This document shows, in pieces, positions 17,951 through 27,800 of a DNA stretch of 64,000 nucleotides. The notes beneath the pieces were generated by a model. That model ran no database searches and was not told the origin of the DNA. It saw only the letters and a program-made list of their open reading frames with translations. The position numbers were made by a program, and so were the translations under genes. Every line of letters begins with the position of its first letter. The first letter of the stretch is position 1. This DNA is from Mucilaginibacter mali (lineage in GTDB: Bacteria > Bacteroidota > Bacteroidia > Sphingobacteriales > Sphingobacteriaceae): NCBI RefSeq assembly GCF_013283875.1, contig NZ_CP054139.1, positions 310,001 to 374,000 of the forward strand, written 5' to 3'.

Positions 17951-17985
17951 CAAATATATACTATTATAATATTGTAGCTGACAAA
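17951..17985 (-). promoter_or_regulatory. Bacteroidota sigma-ABfr-type promoter of the HEPN/SecB operon
   Basis: Read on the minus strand, TTTG (17985-17982) and TATATTTG (17958-17951) are separated by 23 bases, an exact match to the Bacteroidota consensus TTTG-N(19-23)-TANNTTTG. The expected transcription start would leave a leader of about 20 bases before the HEPN-like ATG at 17922. Confidence 0.7.
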
Positions 17986-18137
17986 ATAATGACAATGTTA
18001 CGGAATTTATAATTATTCTAAATAATGTTATTGTAAAATAATTTTTAAAATTGGAAAGGAGCAATAGGATGGTAGTACAAATTTATGGCAAAAATATTTA
18101 TATGATGGTGACATACCTCCGCCACCACATCCCTCAT

Positions 18138-18178
18138 GCTAAAATCCTATAATAGCCGGAAAACATGTTATATAAAAT
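18138..18178 (+). promoter_or_regulatory. Shared regulatory box C
   Basis: GCTAAAATCCTATAATAG, then GGAAAACA and TTATATAAAATG, about 115 bases ahead of the symporter ATG. It aligns with the boxes at 15492 and 30186 over roughly 40 bases. Candidate operator/promoter for the symporter-aldolase pair. Confidence 0.5.
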
Positions 18179-18260
18179 GAGGGGCACACGGGGTTACATT
18201 TGCTAAACCGTTTTGAACCTATAATAGTTAAATTTACTTATAACAGCTTCGCTACAGCGC

Positions 18261-19850
18261 ATGAAAGTGTTACCCGTGCCCGACCTTGCCATTATACTAC
18301 TTTACCTTGTGGGTATGGTGCTGGTGGGTTTTTGGTTTTCGCGCAAGAACAAAAATAGCGAGGCTTTCACCAAGGCATCGGGCCTGATACCGGGATGGGC
18401 TATCGGCTTTTCCATTTACGCTACATTTTTAAGCAGCAATACTTTTTTAGGTGTACCGGGCAAGGCTTTCGGGGGCAACTGGAACGCTTTTGTATTCAGC
18501 ATCAGCATGCCGCTGGCGGCTTGGATAGCTGTAAAATATTTTGTGCCTTTTTATCGCAATACGGGCGAGGTATCGGCGTATACCCATTTAGAAAAACGCT
18601 TCGGCCCATGGGCGCGTACTTACGCCGTGGTTTGCTTTTTACTGACGCAGTTAGCCCGCATGGGGTCGATATTTTTTGGGATAGCGTTGAGTTTGCAGGC
18701 ACTGACAGGTGTATCCATGCGCATGATCATGGTGGTGATGGGCACGGCTATTATCCTGTATACAGTTACCGGCGGCATCAAGGCGGTGATCTGGACAGAG
18801 GTGGTGCAGGGCATTATTAAAACCCTGGGCGCCATGCTGATCATTTACCTTGTGGTGAACAATGTGCCGGGCGGAGTTTCAAAAATTATGGAGATAGGCA
18901 AGGCCGATAATAAATTTAGCCTGGGTAGCTTCGCTATCAACTTTAAGGAACCTACTTTTTGGGTGATATTGCTGTATGGCTTCTTCATCAACCTGAATAA
19001 CTTCGGGATGGATCAGAATTATATCCAGCGTTACCATACGGCTAAGTCAACTAAACAGGCAGCAAAATCGGTATGGCTTTGTGTTTATCTGTATGTGCCG
19101 GCATCGTTCCTGTTTTTCGTGATCGGGTCCTGCCTGTATGCTTACTACAATCTGCACCCCGAATTGCTGGAAACCATTAAGCACCAGGTAGCGGTAGAGC
19201 GTTTACCCGGCGCATCGGCCGCGGAGATCAGCAACGCGATGGCCGCACTTAAACCTGCAGATTATGGCGATAAGATAATGCCACACTTTATGGTAACGCG
19301 CATCCCTGCCGGGTTGGTTGGACTGATCGTTGCGGCTATCCTTTCGGCAGCGATGAGCACCATCAGTTCGGGCATGAACTCGTCGGCCACGGTGTTTACG
19401 GTAGATATTTACAAGCGCTATTTTAAGCCCGGCATCAACGAAAAGCAAACCATGAACCTGCTGCATATTATGACGGTTGTTTTCGGTGTAGCCGGGATGA
19501 TAGCCGGGATAGGCATGATAGGGGTGAAGAGTATTTTGGATGTGTGGTGGCAGTTGTCGGGCATCTTCGCGGCTGGGATGCTGGGCCTGTTTTTATTGGG
19601 CCTGATCAGTCGGCAAACCCGTAACCACGAGGCTATGGCCGCTACTATTATCGGTGTACTGGTGATCCTGTGGTTAACATTCCCAACACTCATCCCCGAT
19701 AGCTACGCCGCCCTGCGCAGCACGCTGAACACCAATATGATCATCGTAGTAGGCACGCTCACCATATTTTTGACCGGCCTGCTATTAACTAAGATAAAGC
19801 GAGAAGGATATACTGTTGGGCAACCAATGACTAATGAAAATGACCAATGA
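18261..19850 (+). CDS. Sodium:solute symporter (SSS family), probable sugar transporter
   Basis: A 529-residue inner-membrane protein made of repeated hydrophobic segments, with SSS family (LeuT fold) features: DLAIILLYLVGMVLVGFWFS in the first helix, SEAFTKASGLIPGW, SNTFLGVPGKAF, a TGGIKAVIWTEVVQG segment, and a late AAILSAAMSTISSGMNSSATVFTVDIY that matches the conserved sodium-site helix. It should drive Na+-coupled uptake of a monosaccharide or sugar acid released by the exported enzymes. Its stop overlaps the start of the aldolase gene by 4 bases, so the two are translationally coupled and likely act on the same compound. Confidence 0.9.
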   Translation: MKVLPVPDLAIILLYLVGMVLVGFWFSRKNKNSEAFTKASGLIPGWAIGFSIYATFLSSNTFLGVPGKAFGGNWNAFVFSISMPLAAWIAVKYFVPFYRNTGEVSAYTHLEKRFGPWARTYAVVCFLLTQLARMGSIFFGIALSLQALTGVSMRMIMVVMGTAIILYTVTGGIKAVIWTEVVQGIIKTLGAMLIIYLVVNNVPGGVSKIMEIGKADNKFSLGSFAINFKEPTFWVILLYGFFINLNNFGMDQNYIQRYHTAKSTKQAAKSVWLCVYLYVPASFLFFVIGSCLYAYYNLHPELLETIKHQVAVERLPGASAAEISNAMAALKPADYGDKIMPHFMVTRIPAGLVGLIVAAILSAAMSTISSGMNSSATVFTVDIYKRYFKPGINEKQTMNLLHIMTVVFGVAGMIAGIGMIGVKSILDVWWQLSGIFAAGMLGLFLLGLISRQTRNHEAMAATIIGVLVILWLTFPTLIPDSYAALRSTLNTNMIIVVGTLTIFLTGLLLTKIKREGYTVGQPMTNENDQ

Positions 19851-20782
19851 CGAATAAAGAAAAAGGATTTATCCCTGTGATGCTGACGCCGTTTAAGAAC
19901 AATGGCGATATTGATTACGATATACTGACCCAACTGACCGAGATCTACCTGAAGGCGGGCGCATCAGGACTGTTTGCCAACTGCCTGAGCAGCGAGATGT
20001 TTGAACTGGAAGATGACGAAAAGCTGCAGGCCATTAAGCATATTATAAAAGTGGTTGATGGTGCTGTGCCCGTAGTAGCAACCGGCACCTTTGGCGGGGT
20101 AATAAGTAAGCAGGCCGACTTTGTAAAACGTGTACATGATACCGGCACCCAGGCCGTTATTATATTAAACAGTCTACTGGCTACGGAAGACGAAAGCGAC
20201 GCGGTATTTAACGACCGGGTTTTTGATCTGTTCAATCAAACAGACAATATTCCGCTGGGATTTTATGAATGCCCTGTTCCATACAAAAGATTACTATCGC
20301 CACAACAACTGATCGATTTTGTTGCTACCGGCCGGGTGATCTATCATAAGGATACCTGCCTGAACATCGACCAAGTAAAGCAAAAATTGGAAGCCGGAAA
20401 GGCTAACCCCAATTTCGGCTTGTACGATGCTTATATGGTGCACGCGGTCGATTCGTTAAAGGCAGGGTCGGCAGGTTTATCGTGTATCCAGGGTAATTTT
20501 TTCCCTGAGTTGATTGTTTGGTTATGCAAAAATTACGCTGATGACAGCAAGCAGCACGAGGTGGATATGGTGCAGCAGTTTTTGATAGATAATATGGATG
20601 TGATGCATAATGTATATCCTATCATTGCCAAGTACTGGTTAACCAAGCGCGGTTTAAATATCTCAACTATTACCCGCCGCAACGTAGGCGTGTTCACGCC
20701 AACCACCCGCAAGCAAATTGAGCATTTGTATGGCGATTATAGTTCGCTGAAGAGCCAGTTGGGGATAGCGAGCTTTGCGTAA
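19847..20782 (+). CDS. Dihydrodipicolinate synthase-family aldolase
   Basis: A 311-residue cytoplasmic class I aldolase of the DapA/NanA/KDG-aldolase superfamily. Visible catalytic features are the Schiff-base lysine Lys168 (VIYHKDTCLN) and a tyrosine at position 140 (GFYECPVPY), corresponding to the Tyr of the YNxP motif. The N-terminus (GFIPVMLTPFKNNGDIDYDIL) and GASGLFANCLSSE, equivalent to G-x-x-G-GE, also fit. In sugar loci such enzymes cleave or dehydrate 2-keto-3-deoxy sugar acids. The overlap with the symporter suggests it handles the imported substrate. The exact reaction cannot be assigned. Confidence 0.85.
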   Translation: MTNKEKGFIPVMLTPFKNNGDIDYDILTQLTEIYLKAGASGLFANCLSSEMFELEDDEKLQAIKHIIKVVDGAVPVVATGTFGGVISKQADFVKRVHDTGTQAVIILNSLLATEDESDAVFNDRVFDLFNQTDNIPLGFYECPVPYKRLLSPQQLIDFVATGRVIYHKDTCLNIDQVKQKLEAGKANPNFGLYDAYMVHAVDSLKAGSAGLSCIQGNFFPELIVWLCKNYADDSKQHEVDMVQQFLIDNMDVMHNVYPIIAKYWLTKRGLNISTITRRNVGVFTPTTRKQIEHLYGDYSSLKSQLGIASFA

Positions 20783-20867
20783 ATGAAATATTTTTGTCAT
20801 GTTGAGTAATATAATCCCGGCGGCCTCTAATGGTTTTTATGACATACCGATGAAAGCCCCCTCTAAA

Positions 20868-20922
20868 TCTCCCCCAAAGGGGGGAGACTTTGGAACCCTC
20901 TCCTCTGGAGAGGGCAGGGTGA
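20868..20922. repeat. G/C-rich double-hairpin repeat
   Basis: Two adjacent hairpins, TCTCCCCC-AAA-GGGGGAGA type (20868-20887) and CCCTCTCC-TCT-GGAGAGGG (20896-20914), are followed by CAGGGTGAGG. The second unit recurs immediately before the GH2 start at 5297. The repeat lies between convergent aldolase and AraC genes and may help terminate both. Confidence 0.65.
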
Positions 20923-20944
20923 GGCTTCAGCGGAAAAACAAACA

Positions 20945-21040
20945 TGTCATGGGTAGCTTGTTTCAGCATCCCATTACACAGGTCTGACGAGCAAAGTTTA
21001 AGCTAAGCAAGTGGGATGCCGAAACAAATTCGGCATGACA
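20945..21040. repeat. REP-like inverted repeat (family 1, copy 1)
   Basis: The left arm TGTCATGGGTAGCTTGTTTC (from 20945) and the right arm ending AAATTCGGCATGACA (to 21040) are imperfect reverse complements of about 29 bases. The same arms with small changes recur at 58476-58569. Extragenic, in the convergent gap before the AraC gene's 3' end. Confidence 0.7.
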
Positions 21041-21070
21041 CTTGGTATTTTGCAGATGGTAAGTAAATTC

Positions 21071-21970
21071 TTAAACAATTGCCGGAGTAGGTACCGGGTT
21101 GCCCTGCAGGTAACGGCGCTTATATTCCAGCGGGGTCATATCGGTTACTTTTTTAAAATGGCGGTAAAAGTTCGATACGTTATTAAAGCCGCATTCAAAG
21201 CACAAAACCTCGGTCGGCATCTTGTCTTCAATTAAAAAACGGCAGGCATGGCTGATGCGGATCTCGGTCAGGAAATCGGAGTAGGTCTTTTTGGTCATCA
21301 GTTTAAAGTACCGGCAAAAACTGGTTACACTAAGGTTGCCTATAGCGGCTATCTCCTGCAGGCCTATTTCTTTCTTATAATTAGCCAGCGTGTACGAGCA
21401 AATTTTGTTCAAACGAATGGTGTCCGATTCGTTAGACTGGTGGAATTCGTTATGGGCTAAAGTGATGCTTTCAAAGTCCTCATTTTCGGCCAAAACCTTT
21501 AATATAGATAGCAATACGATAACGCGGTCGAGGTTGGTGGCGTCCACCGCTTTGCGCATTAGTTCGGTTAATTTGGTGCGGGCTTCACCTCCTATAACCA
21601 TGCCGCTTTTGGCTTTATCGAACAGTTTTGGCAGCAGGTAAGCTTCGGGCAGGTTAAGCAGGTATTTGCCCAGGCAATCGGGCAAAAAATGGATCACGAT
21701 AACCTCCACATTCAGGCCCGAATCCTGCTGAAAGTACTCCTCTTTACAGCGCCAGCAGTGCGGCAGGTTCTCGCCCAGCAGCAACACCTCACCCGCCGAA
21801 AAATTGCTGATATTATCACCAATGAAACGCACGCCTTCGCCCTTAATTACATAATGTAATTCCAGCTCGGGGTGATAATGCCAGATGCCCCTAAAGGTTG
21901 GCAAAATATCATGCCTTATACTAAAGGAGTTTTGCGGTTTAACCGCAACTTTAAGAAAATGAGGTTTCAT
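21071..21970 (-). CDS. AraC-family transcriptional regulator
   Basis: A 299-residue cytoplasmic regulator. Residues of about 15-110 look like an AraC cupin sensor (GIWHYHPELELHYVIKGEGVRFIGDN, SAGEVLLLGENLPHCW). Residues of about 195-290 form the double helix-turn-helix (IGLQEIAAIGNLSVTSFCRYFK; VLCFECGFNNVSNFYRHFKKVTDMTPLEYKRRYL). It is the only gene of its strand here and is divergent from the isomerase-SusC-SusD unit. It is a good candidate activator of that unit and of the shared boxes, but direct evidence is lacking. The alternative controller is the GntR-type protein. Confidence 0.9.
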   Translation of the reverse strand: MKPHFLKVAVKPQNSFSIRHDILPTFRGIWHYHPELELHYVIKGEGVRFIGDNISNFSAGEVLLLGENLPHCWRCKEEYFQQDSGLNVEVIVIHFLPDCLGKYLLNLPEAYLLPKLFDKAKSGMVIGGEARTKLTELMRKAVDATNLDRVIVLLSILKVLAENEDFESITLAHNEFHQSNESDTIRLNKICSYTLANYKKEIGLQEIAAIGNLSVTSFCRYFKLMTKKTYSDFLTEIRISHACRFLIEDKMPTEVLCFECGFNNVSNFYRHFKKVTDMTPLEYKRRYLQGNPVPTPAIV

Positions 21971-22423
21971 TCTAAAAAATTACTTAGTCAATTATCCAAA
22001 AAACAGGTCTGTTTCAGATGCTGATTAGGTTATGATTTTTAAAAGTAAGAAAAATTTATACAATATAAATGCAATTATTTAGCAAAAAATTAATAGGGGG
22101 TTAAAAATGACCCCCTGAATTTTCGATGATAACATCGTACAATAAATTGATAAATACGGGAAGTAATGACAATAGCTAATGATAGATATTTGTTAAAGCA
22201 GCGCATTTTATACTTATGCGACTGCCACTGAAATATAAACCGTAATAATAAATTATACTTTTTACTTAAATAGGGTCTTGATTGAACCTTTGCGCTGTGG
22301 AGATAATTGTTAGAAATACAATTATTGTATTGTGAAAGATAAAATAATACAATCCGCGGCTTAAAATAAACTAATCAACGACCAGATTTATTTGCCAATA
22401 ACGCAATAACTATAATCTGGATA
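21971..22423. other. Divergent promoter region, AraC regulator / isomerase operon
   Basis: No gene is supported in this 453-base A+T-rich gap. It contains a 7-base-pair hairpin (AGGGGGT-TAAAAATG-ACCCCCT, 22095-22116) and, 10 bases on, shared box D. Both the AraC gene and the isomerase operon must be transcribed from here. I found no convincing match to the full Bacteroidota promoter consensus on the plus strand. Confidence 0.6.
22127..22160 (+). promoter_or_regulatory. Shared regulatory box D
   Basis: GATAACATCGTACAATAAATT with a following GATAAATACGGG, the weakest of the five boxes, about 290 bases before the isomerase ATG. It lies between the divergent AraC gene and the isomerase-SusC-SusD unit, the position expected of a site for a local regulator. 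Confidence 0.4.
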
Positions 22424-24040
22424 ATGGCCGAGAATTTAAAAGAAGTTTTATTAGTTGCAAGTGGCGATCTTCGCCTGGCTGCCAACCAAATTTGCTGGCC
22501 CGAACAGCAAAAAGTAGAGGACTTACTGGTTGCCGCCATCGAAAAGTTAGGATGGACAGCTACCCGTGCTCATCAGTATGATGAGGTTAAGCAACATGGC
22601 CTTATCGACTCCCAAAAAATGGGGATGGAGGTGTTTCGCACCATCAACCCTGATAAGCCATTAATCGTAGTAGAAAGTCTGTGGCAATACACCCATCATG
22701 TGCTTGCGGGATTAACCACTCATAAAGGCCCGATACTGACCTTAGCTAACTGGAGCGGCACTGCGCCGGGCCTTGTTGGGATGCTGAATATCAATGGCTC
22801 GCTGGCTAAGGCAGGGGTGAAGTTCAGTACACTATGGAGTGAAAATTTTGATGATGAATACTTCCTGAACGGCTTGAAACAGTGGCTGGAAACCGGCAAT
22901 TTAAGCCATGATGAAAGCCATATCCACGGCTTTGAAATCGCTAATATTCCGGCTGAAGAAGCTGCTATAGGTGCCGGCTTTGCCGCTAAATTTAAAACTG
23001 ACAAAGCCATAATGGGCGTGTTTGATGAGGGTTGCATGGGCATGTATAATGCCATTGTACCTGATGAGTTACTGCACCCGACAGGCTTGTTTAAAGAGCG
23101 CTTAAGCCAGTCATCGTTATATGCTGCCATGCAATTGGTTACCAATGCCGAAGCCCGCAAGGTTTTAGATTGGCTGCTGCAAAAAGGTATGCAGTTTAAA
23201 TGGGGTACCGATGGCGTTGCTGAACTAACCGAAGCCCAAAGCCTTGAGCAATGCAAAATGTATATAGCTGCCGTGCGTATGGCCGACGAATTTGGCTGCG
23301 CAACCATCGGCATCCAGTATCAGCAGGGGTTGAAGGACCTGACCGTTGCCAGCGATTTGGTGGAGGGTTTATTAAATAACCAGGACCGCCCGCCGGTATA
23401 CAGTACCGATGGCCGCGAGTTATACGCCGGTGAAGCGCTGCCACACTTTAACGAGGTGGACGAATGCGCGGGTATTGATGCCCTGGTAACCTATAATTTA
23501 TGGAAACAAATGGGCCTGCCCGGCGAAAATACCCTGCACGATCTGCGCTGGGGCGAACATTTTAAGGGTGATGGCATAGATGATTTTGTGTGGGTGTTCC
23601 TGATATCGGGAGCAGTTCCGCCAGCCCATTTTGTGGGTGGTTACGCCGGAGCCAGTAGTGAGCGCCAGCCTGCTATGTACTTCCGTTTGGGTGGCGGTAG
23701 TTTAAAAGGGGTAAGCAAACCGGGCCATATTGTATGGAGCCGCATTTATGTAATGGATGGTGCCCTGCATTGTGATATAGGCGTAGGCGAAAGCGTACTG
23801 CTGCCCGAAGAAGAGACCAATCGCCGCTGGGAAGCAACCACCCCGGTTTGGCCTATTATGAATGCCGTATTAAAAGGTGTAAGCCGCGATCAGATGATGG
23901 GCCGCCATAAGGCTAACCACATCCACGTAGTTTATACGCCTGACGAAGCTACCGCGCATAAAGCTTGTCGGGTAAAAGCCGCCGCGCTTAATGGTTTAGG
24001 TATCACCGTTCACTTTTGCGGCGATGTTAATTTGAATTAA
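22424..24040 (+). CDS. L-fucose/L-arabinose isomerase-like protein
   Basis: A 538-residue cytoplasmic protein. It resembles the fucose/arabinose isomerase superfamily: an N-terminal Rossmann-like region ([34 protein letters not shown]), a central stretch with [21 protein letters not shown], and a C-terminal beta domain with [16 protein letters not shown] and a late ANHIHVVY. Glu in FDEGCMG and His in NHIHV are plausible metal ligands by analogy with fucose isomerase, but I have not aligned them. It should convert an aldose to a ketose after uptake; L-rhamnose, L-fucose or L-arabinose are candidates. It opens the isomerase-DUF3826-SusC-SusD unit. Confidence 0.75.
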   Translation: MAENLKEVLLVASGDLRLAANQICWPEQQKVEDLLVAAIEKLGWTATRAHQYDEVKQHGLIDSQKMGMEVFRTINPDKPLIVVESLWQYTHHVLAGLTTHKGPILTLANWSGTAPGLVGMLNINGSLAKAGVKFSTLWSENFDDEYFLNGLKQWLETGNLSHDESHIHGFEIANIPAEEAAIGAGFAAKFKTDKAIMGVFDEGCMGMYNAIVPDELLHPTGLFKERLSQSSLYAAMQLVTNAEARKVLDWLLQKGMQFKWGTDGVAELTEAQSLEQCKMYIAAVRMADEFGCATIGIQYQQGLKDLTVASDLVEGLLNNQDRPPVYSTDGRELYAGEALPHFNEVDECAGIDALVTYNLWKQMGLPGENTLHDLRWGEHFKGDGIDDFVWVFLISGAVPPAHFVGGYAGASSERQPAMYFRLGGGSLKGVSKPGHIVWSRIYVMDGALHCDIGVGESVLLPEEETNRRWEATTPVWPIMNAVLKGVSRDQMMGRHKANHIHVVYTPDEATAHKACRVKAAALNGLGITVHFCGDVNLN

Positions 24041-24042
24041 TT

Positions 24043-24726
24043 ATGAAGATGAAATACTATATCATAATGTTGGTGTGCCTGCTTAGCGGCACAATGGTGA
24101 TGGCCCAAGCACAGGCCGAAAAGGATTATACAAAGGTAATAAGCGACCGTACCGGTAAGTACCTGGTGAACATCGGCATTACCGATACCCTGTCGCCTAA
24201 ATTTAAAAAAGCGCAGGCCGTGTTGATGGATCAGTACCGCGCTATAAACAGTATTCACGATGCCCGCAATGCTAAGGTGAAGGAAATAAAAGCTACAGCA
24301 GGTGATGATAAGGCTGCTGCCAATGCTAAAGTTGCCGCTACCGATAGCATAATGAATGCGCAACTGACCGCCCTGCATCCTGTTTTCCTGGCCAAACTGG
24401 GTAAGGAACTAACCCCGCAACAGGTGGAGGCCATGAAGGACGAAATGACCTACAAAAAGGTAGCAGTTACCTATAATGGCTATACCGATGAATTGCCACA
24501 ACTAACCGACGCCCAAAAAACGCAAATAAAAAACTGGCTGATAGAAGCACGCGAGAAAGCCATAGATGCCGGCTCATCGGATGAGAAGACCGCCATTTTT
24601 GGCAAGTATAAAGGCCGCATCAACAATTATCTTTCTAAAGAAGGCTACGATATGAAAAAGGCCGGTGAAGAATGGCAAAAGCGCCTAAAGGAGAAAGCGG
24701 CGGCTAAATCACCATCAAACAATTAA
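24043..24726 (+). CDS. DUF3826 family secreted protein (copy 1)
   Basis: A 227-residue exported protein (signal peptide about 1-24, ending MVMAQAQA). It is mostly charged helices, with LGKELTPQQVEAMKDEMTYKKVAVTYNGYTDELPQLTDAQKTQIKNWL-type features matching the DUF3826 family. A second, diverged copy lies at 46422. Function is unknown; family members are found in Bacteroidota PULs. It starts 2 bases after the isomerase gene's stop. No catalytic motif is evident, so a binding or structural role in the periplasm is possible. Confidence 0.7.
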   Translation: MKMKYYIIMLVCLLSGTMVMAQAQAEKDYTKVISDRTGKYLVNIGITDTLSPKFKKAQAVLMDQYRAINSIHDARNAKVKEIKATAGDDKAAANAKVAATDSIMNAQLTALHPVFLAKLGKELTPQQVEAMKDEMTYKKVAVTYNGYTDELPQLTDAQKTQIKNWLIEAREKAIDAGSSDEKTAIFGKYKGRINNYLSKEGYDMKKAGEEWQKRLKEKAAAKSPSNN

Positions 24727-24808
24727 TACGTATAACCGCCAAAGCCTTATCCATAAAATAAGAAACCAATACAAATTAACCCAATATGAAACTAAAATCT
24801 ATTAACTT

Positions 24809-27800
24809 ATGAGAAGAATTCTCCTCTTTTTTTCGGTACTGTTTTTAATAAGCAGTGCAGTTATGGCCCAAACCCGGACAGTTTCGGGGGTAGTAACGGG
24901 CGAAAAGGGTGAAACACTCCCAGGTGTAACCATCCAGGTAAAAGGTAGTAACACTGCTACTACTACAGATATTGATGGTAAATACTCCATCAAGGTTACC
25001 GATATGCAGAGTGTAGTGCTTACCGTAAAATATATCGGTTATGCCTACCAGGAGCGCGCGGTACCTGCTAACGAACGTAATGCCGATTTTAAACTACAGC
25101 CTGTGGCCAGCAACCTTAACGAAGTTGTTGTGGTTGGTTACGGCGAGCAAAAAAAGATCAGCTTAACCGGGGCGGTAGCAAATATCGATGTTAAAAAGAT
25201 CGAAGACCTGCCAAGCCTTAACTTAGCGGCATCGCTGGTTGGGCAGTCGCCAAACGTTTCGGTATCAACCCCATCGCAACGCCCTGGCCAGGGTACCAAC
25301 ATCGTTATCCGTAACCCTACATCAATTGTTACTAATGGTAAAACAGGCGTTTCCCCATTGTATGTAATTGACGACCAGATCAGGACCGCTGCCGATTTCA
25401 ACTTGCTTGATGCGAATGAAATTGACAACATCTCTATCCTGAAGGATGCGGAAGCGGCCATCTACGGTATCCAGGGTGCAAACGGTGTTGTACTGGTACG
25501 CACCAAAAGAGGTAAGCAGGGTGCGCCGAAGATCAGTTTCAGCAGTTCGGTAGGTACAGCAAGCGCCCGCCAGTTGCCTAAAATGATGAGCGGTATACAA
25601 TTGGCTACCTGGCTTAACGATTATAACCAAACCCGTGTTGGCCAGTCGTTGGCCGCCGCCGGCCAGCCTAATGCCGGCCAGGTGCAGTATATTGATGCTA
25701 ATGGTTACCGCAATGGTGTGGTTACCCAAAAAGAAACTGCATGGTATACGCCTGATGAATTGGATTACATCGCCAACAACAGTACCAACTATTTAGAGCA
25801 GGCCTTCAAAACCGCGTGGACTGAGCGTGAAGCTGTTGCCATAAGCGGCGGTACAGATAAAGTAACTTATTATGCAGGTACCGATTATGTGATCCAGAAT
25901 TCTAACTTTAAGGGTGTAAACTCAAACAAATGGGGTTTAAGGGCATCTATCGAAGCTAAAGCAGCTAAAGGCCTTACCGCCAGTTTAAACCTAAGCTCGT
26001 CAAGCTATAACAGCCGCAGCTATTGGTATAAATACGATTCAACCTCGGAAAGCTTAGATAACGACGTAACATCGTTAAACGTTGTGCAGCCATGGTCAAA
26101 ATACTTTATCGATGGTAACCCGGTAGCTGTTAACAGTTCGTTATCAAGTGGTGGCGGTATCGATAACATTAACGTATTCCTGTTCCAAAACTCAGATAAC
26201 TATACATCGCAGCGCAGCAACGTAATGAACGTGCTGGGAAAATTAAGCTATGATGTTCCGTTTGTTAAAGGTTTGAACTTAACAGGTACTTTAAATGAGA
26301 ATTATAACAACGGCTGGGGCCAGCAATATGGTACTTCGTTTAATATTTATACTTATAGCGGCACAGGTGGTAACAACCACATCCCGGGCGGTACCATTAC
26401 TAACGTAACTTTAAGGAAAAACGGCGACAGGGTGTTTATCAACTCTACTTACGCGCGCGCTTACCAGTTAGATGGTATCATCAACTATAACCGCAGCTTT
26501 GGTAAACACAATATATCGTTCCTTGGTGTATACGAACAAAGGGAAGATTATAACACCGCGCTGAGAGGCCAGGCAGATAACGTGATCATCGGCGGTAAGG
26601 ATAACATCAATTTTACAACCGGTACTACATCGGCTAACCAGGCATCTTCAATTGCCAACAACGGTTACCTTTCTTACATTGGCCGTTTAAATTATAGCTA
26701 TGCCGATAAATACTTCGTGCAGTTATCAACCCGTATTGACGGTAGTACCGACTTTTTGCCGGGCCGTAATTATGGCTATTTCCCTGCTGCTTCGGTAGGT
26801 TGGGTAGTATCTAACGAAACCTTCATGAAAAAAGTGACCTGGCTCGATCTGTTAAAGGTGAGGGCATCGGTTGGTTTGCTGGGTAGCAACAACTCGTTGA
26901 AATATCAGTATGATGAAAGCTACAAGTTTGGTACCGGCAGCAGCGGCGGCGCAGTGTTTAACGAAGCCGCACGTAACTACGGCATCCTTTATAACCTGGC
27001 GCTGGCCAACCCATATATCACCTGGGACCATACCACAAAAACCAACTATGGTTTAGACCTGGCTTTCCTGAGGAACCGCCTTACTACCAGTGTTGATTAT
27101 TACTGGAACCATGGATACAACTTGTTGCAAACCATCTCTTCGGCAGTGCCTGCTACGGTTGCGGCAAACTTACCGGTACAAAACTCGGGTATTGTAAACT
27201 CTTTTGGCTGGGAGATCAGCGCAGGCTGGAGAGATAAGATAGGTAAGGACTTTACCTACAGCTTTTCACCATTCTTTGCCTGGAGCGATAACAAGCAAAT
27301 TGCCAGGGACCAATCGGTTGGTAATATCGGTACCCCGCTGGATCTGATCGGCAAGTCATCAGATGTCGGTACTTACGGTTACCAGTCGGCAGGCATCATC
27401 CGCACTAAAGAGCAGGCCGATGCGATCATCGCTCAAAGAACAGCCGCGGCAGGTGGCGACAGCAAGGTATTGGTTAACGGCTTAGCTATTAAAGATGCCA
27501 GCGGTATCTATCACCTGGGTATGATCAACTTTGTTGACCAAAATGGCGACGGTATCATTGATGCGAACGACCAGGTATACCTGAACAAGAAGAATGATAA
27601 CCACTATAGCCTTGGTTTAAACTGGGCTGTAAATTATAAATCGTTAAGTTTAGCGGTTGTAATGGGCATGAGCTGGGGTGGTATAAACAGTATTGGCAGC
27701 TACGACAGGATTCAGCAAAGTTCGGCCAACCCTATTACCGAAAATAAGCCGGTTTATTGGGCCGATCACTGGACGCCGTCTAACCCCGATGCGAAGTATC

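Larger units (their letters stand above)
17923..18260. other. Divergent intergenic region between HEPN-like and symporter operons
   Basis: No gene is seen in these 338 bases. The first half, next to the HEPN-like gene, is very A+T-rich and holds that operon's promoter. The second half (from about 18110) regains the composition of the PUL and holds shared box C ahead of the symporter. The change in composition around 18060-18110 may mark the edge of an inserted segment; no flanking direct repeat could be recognised. Confidence 0.6.
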
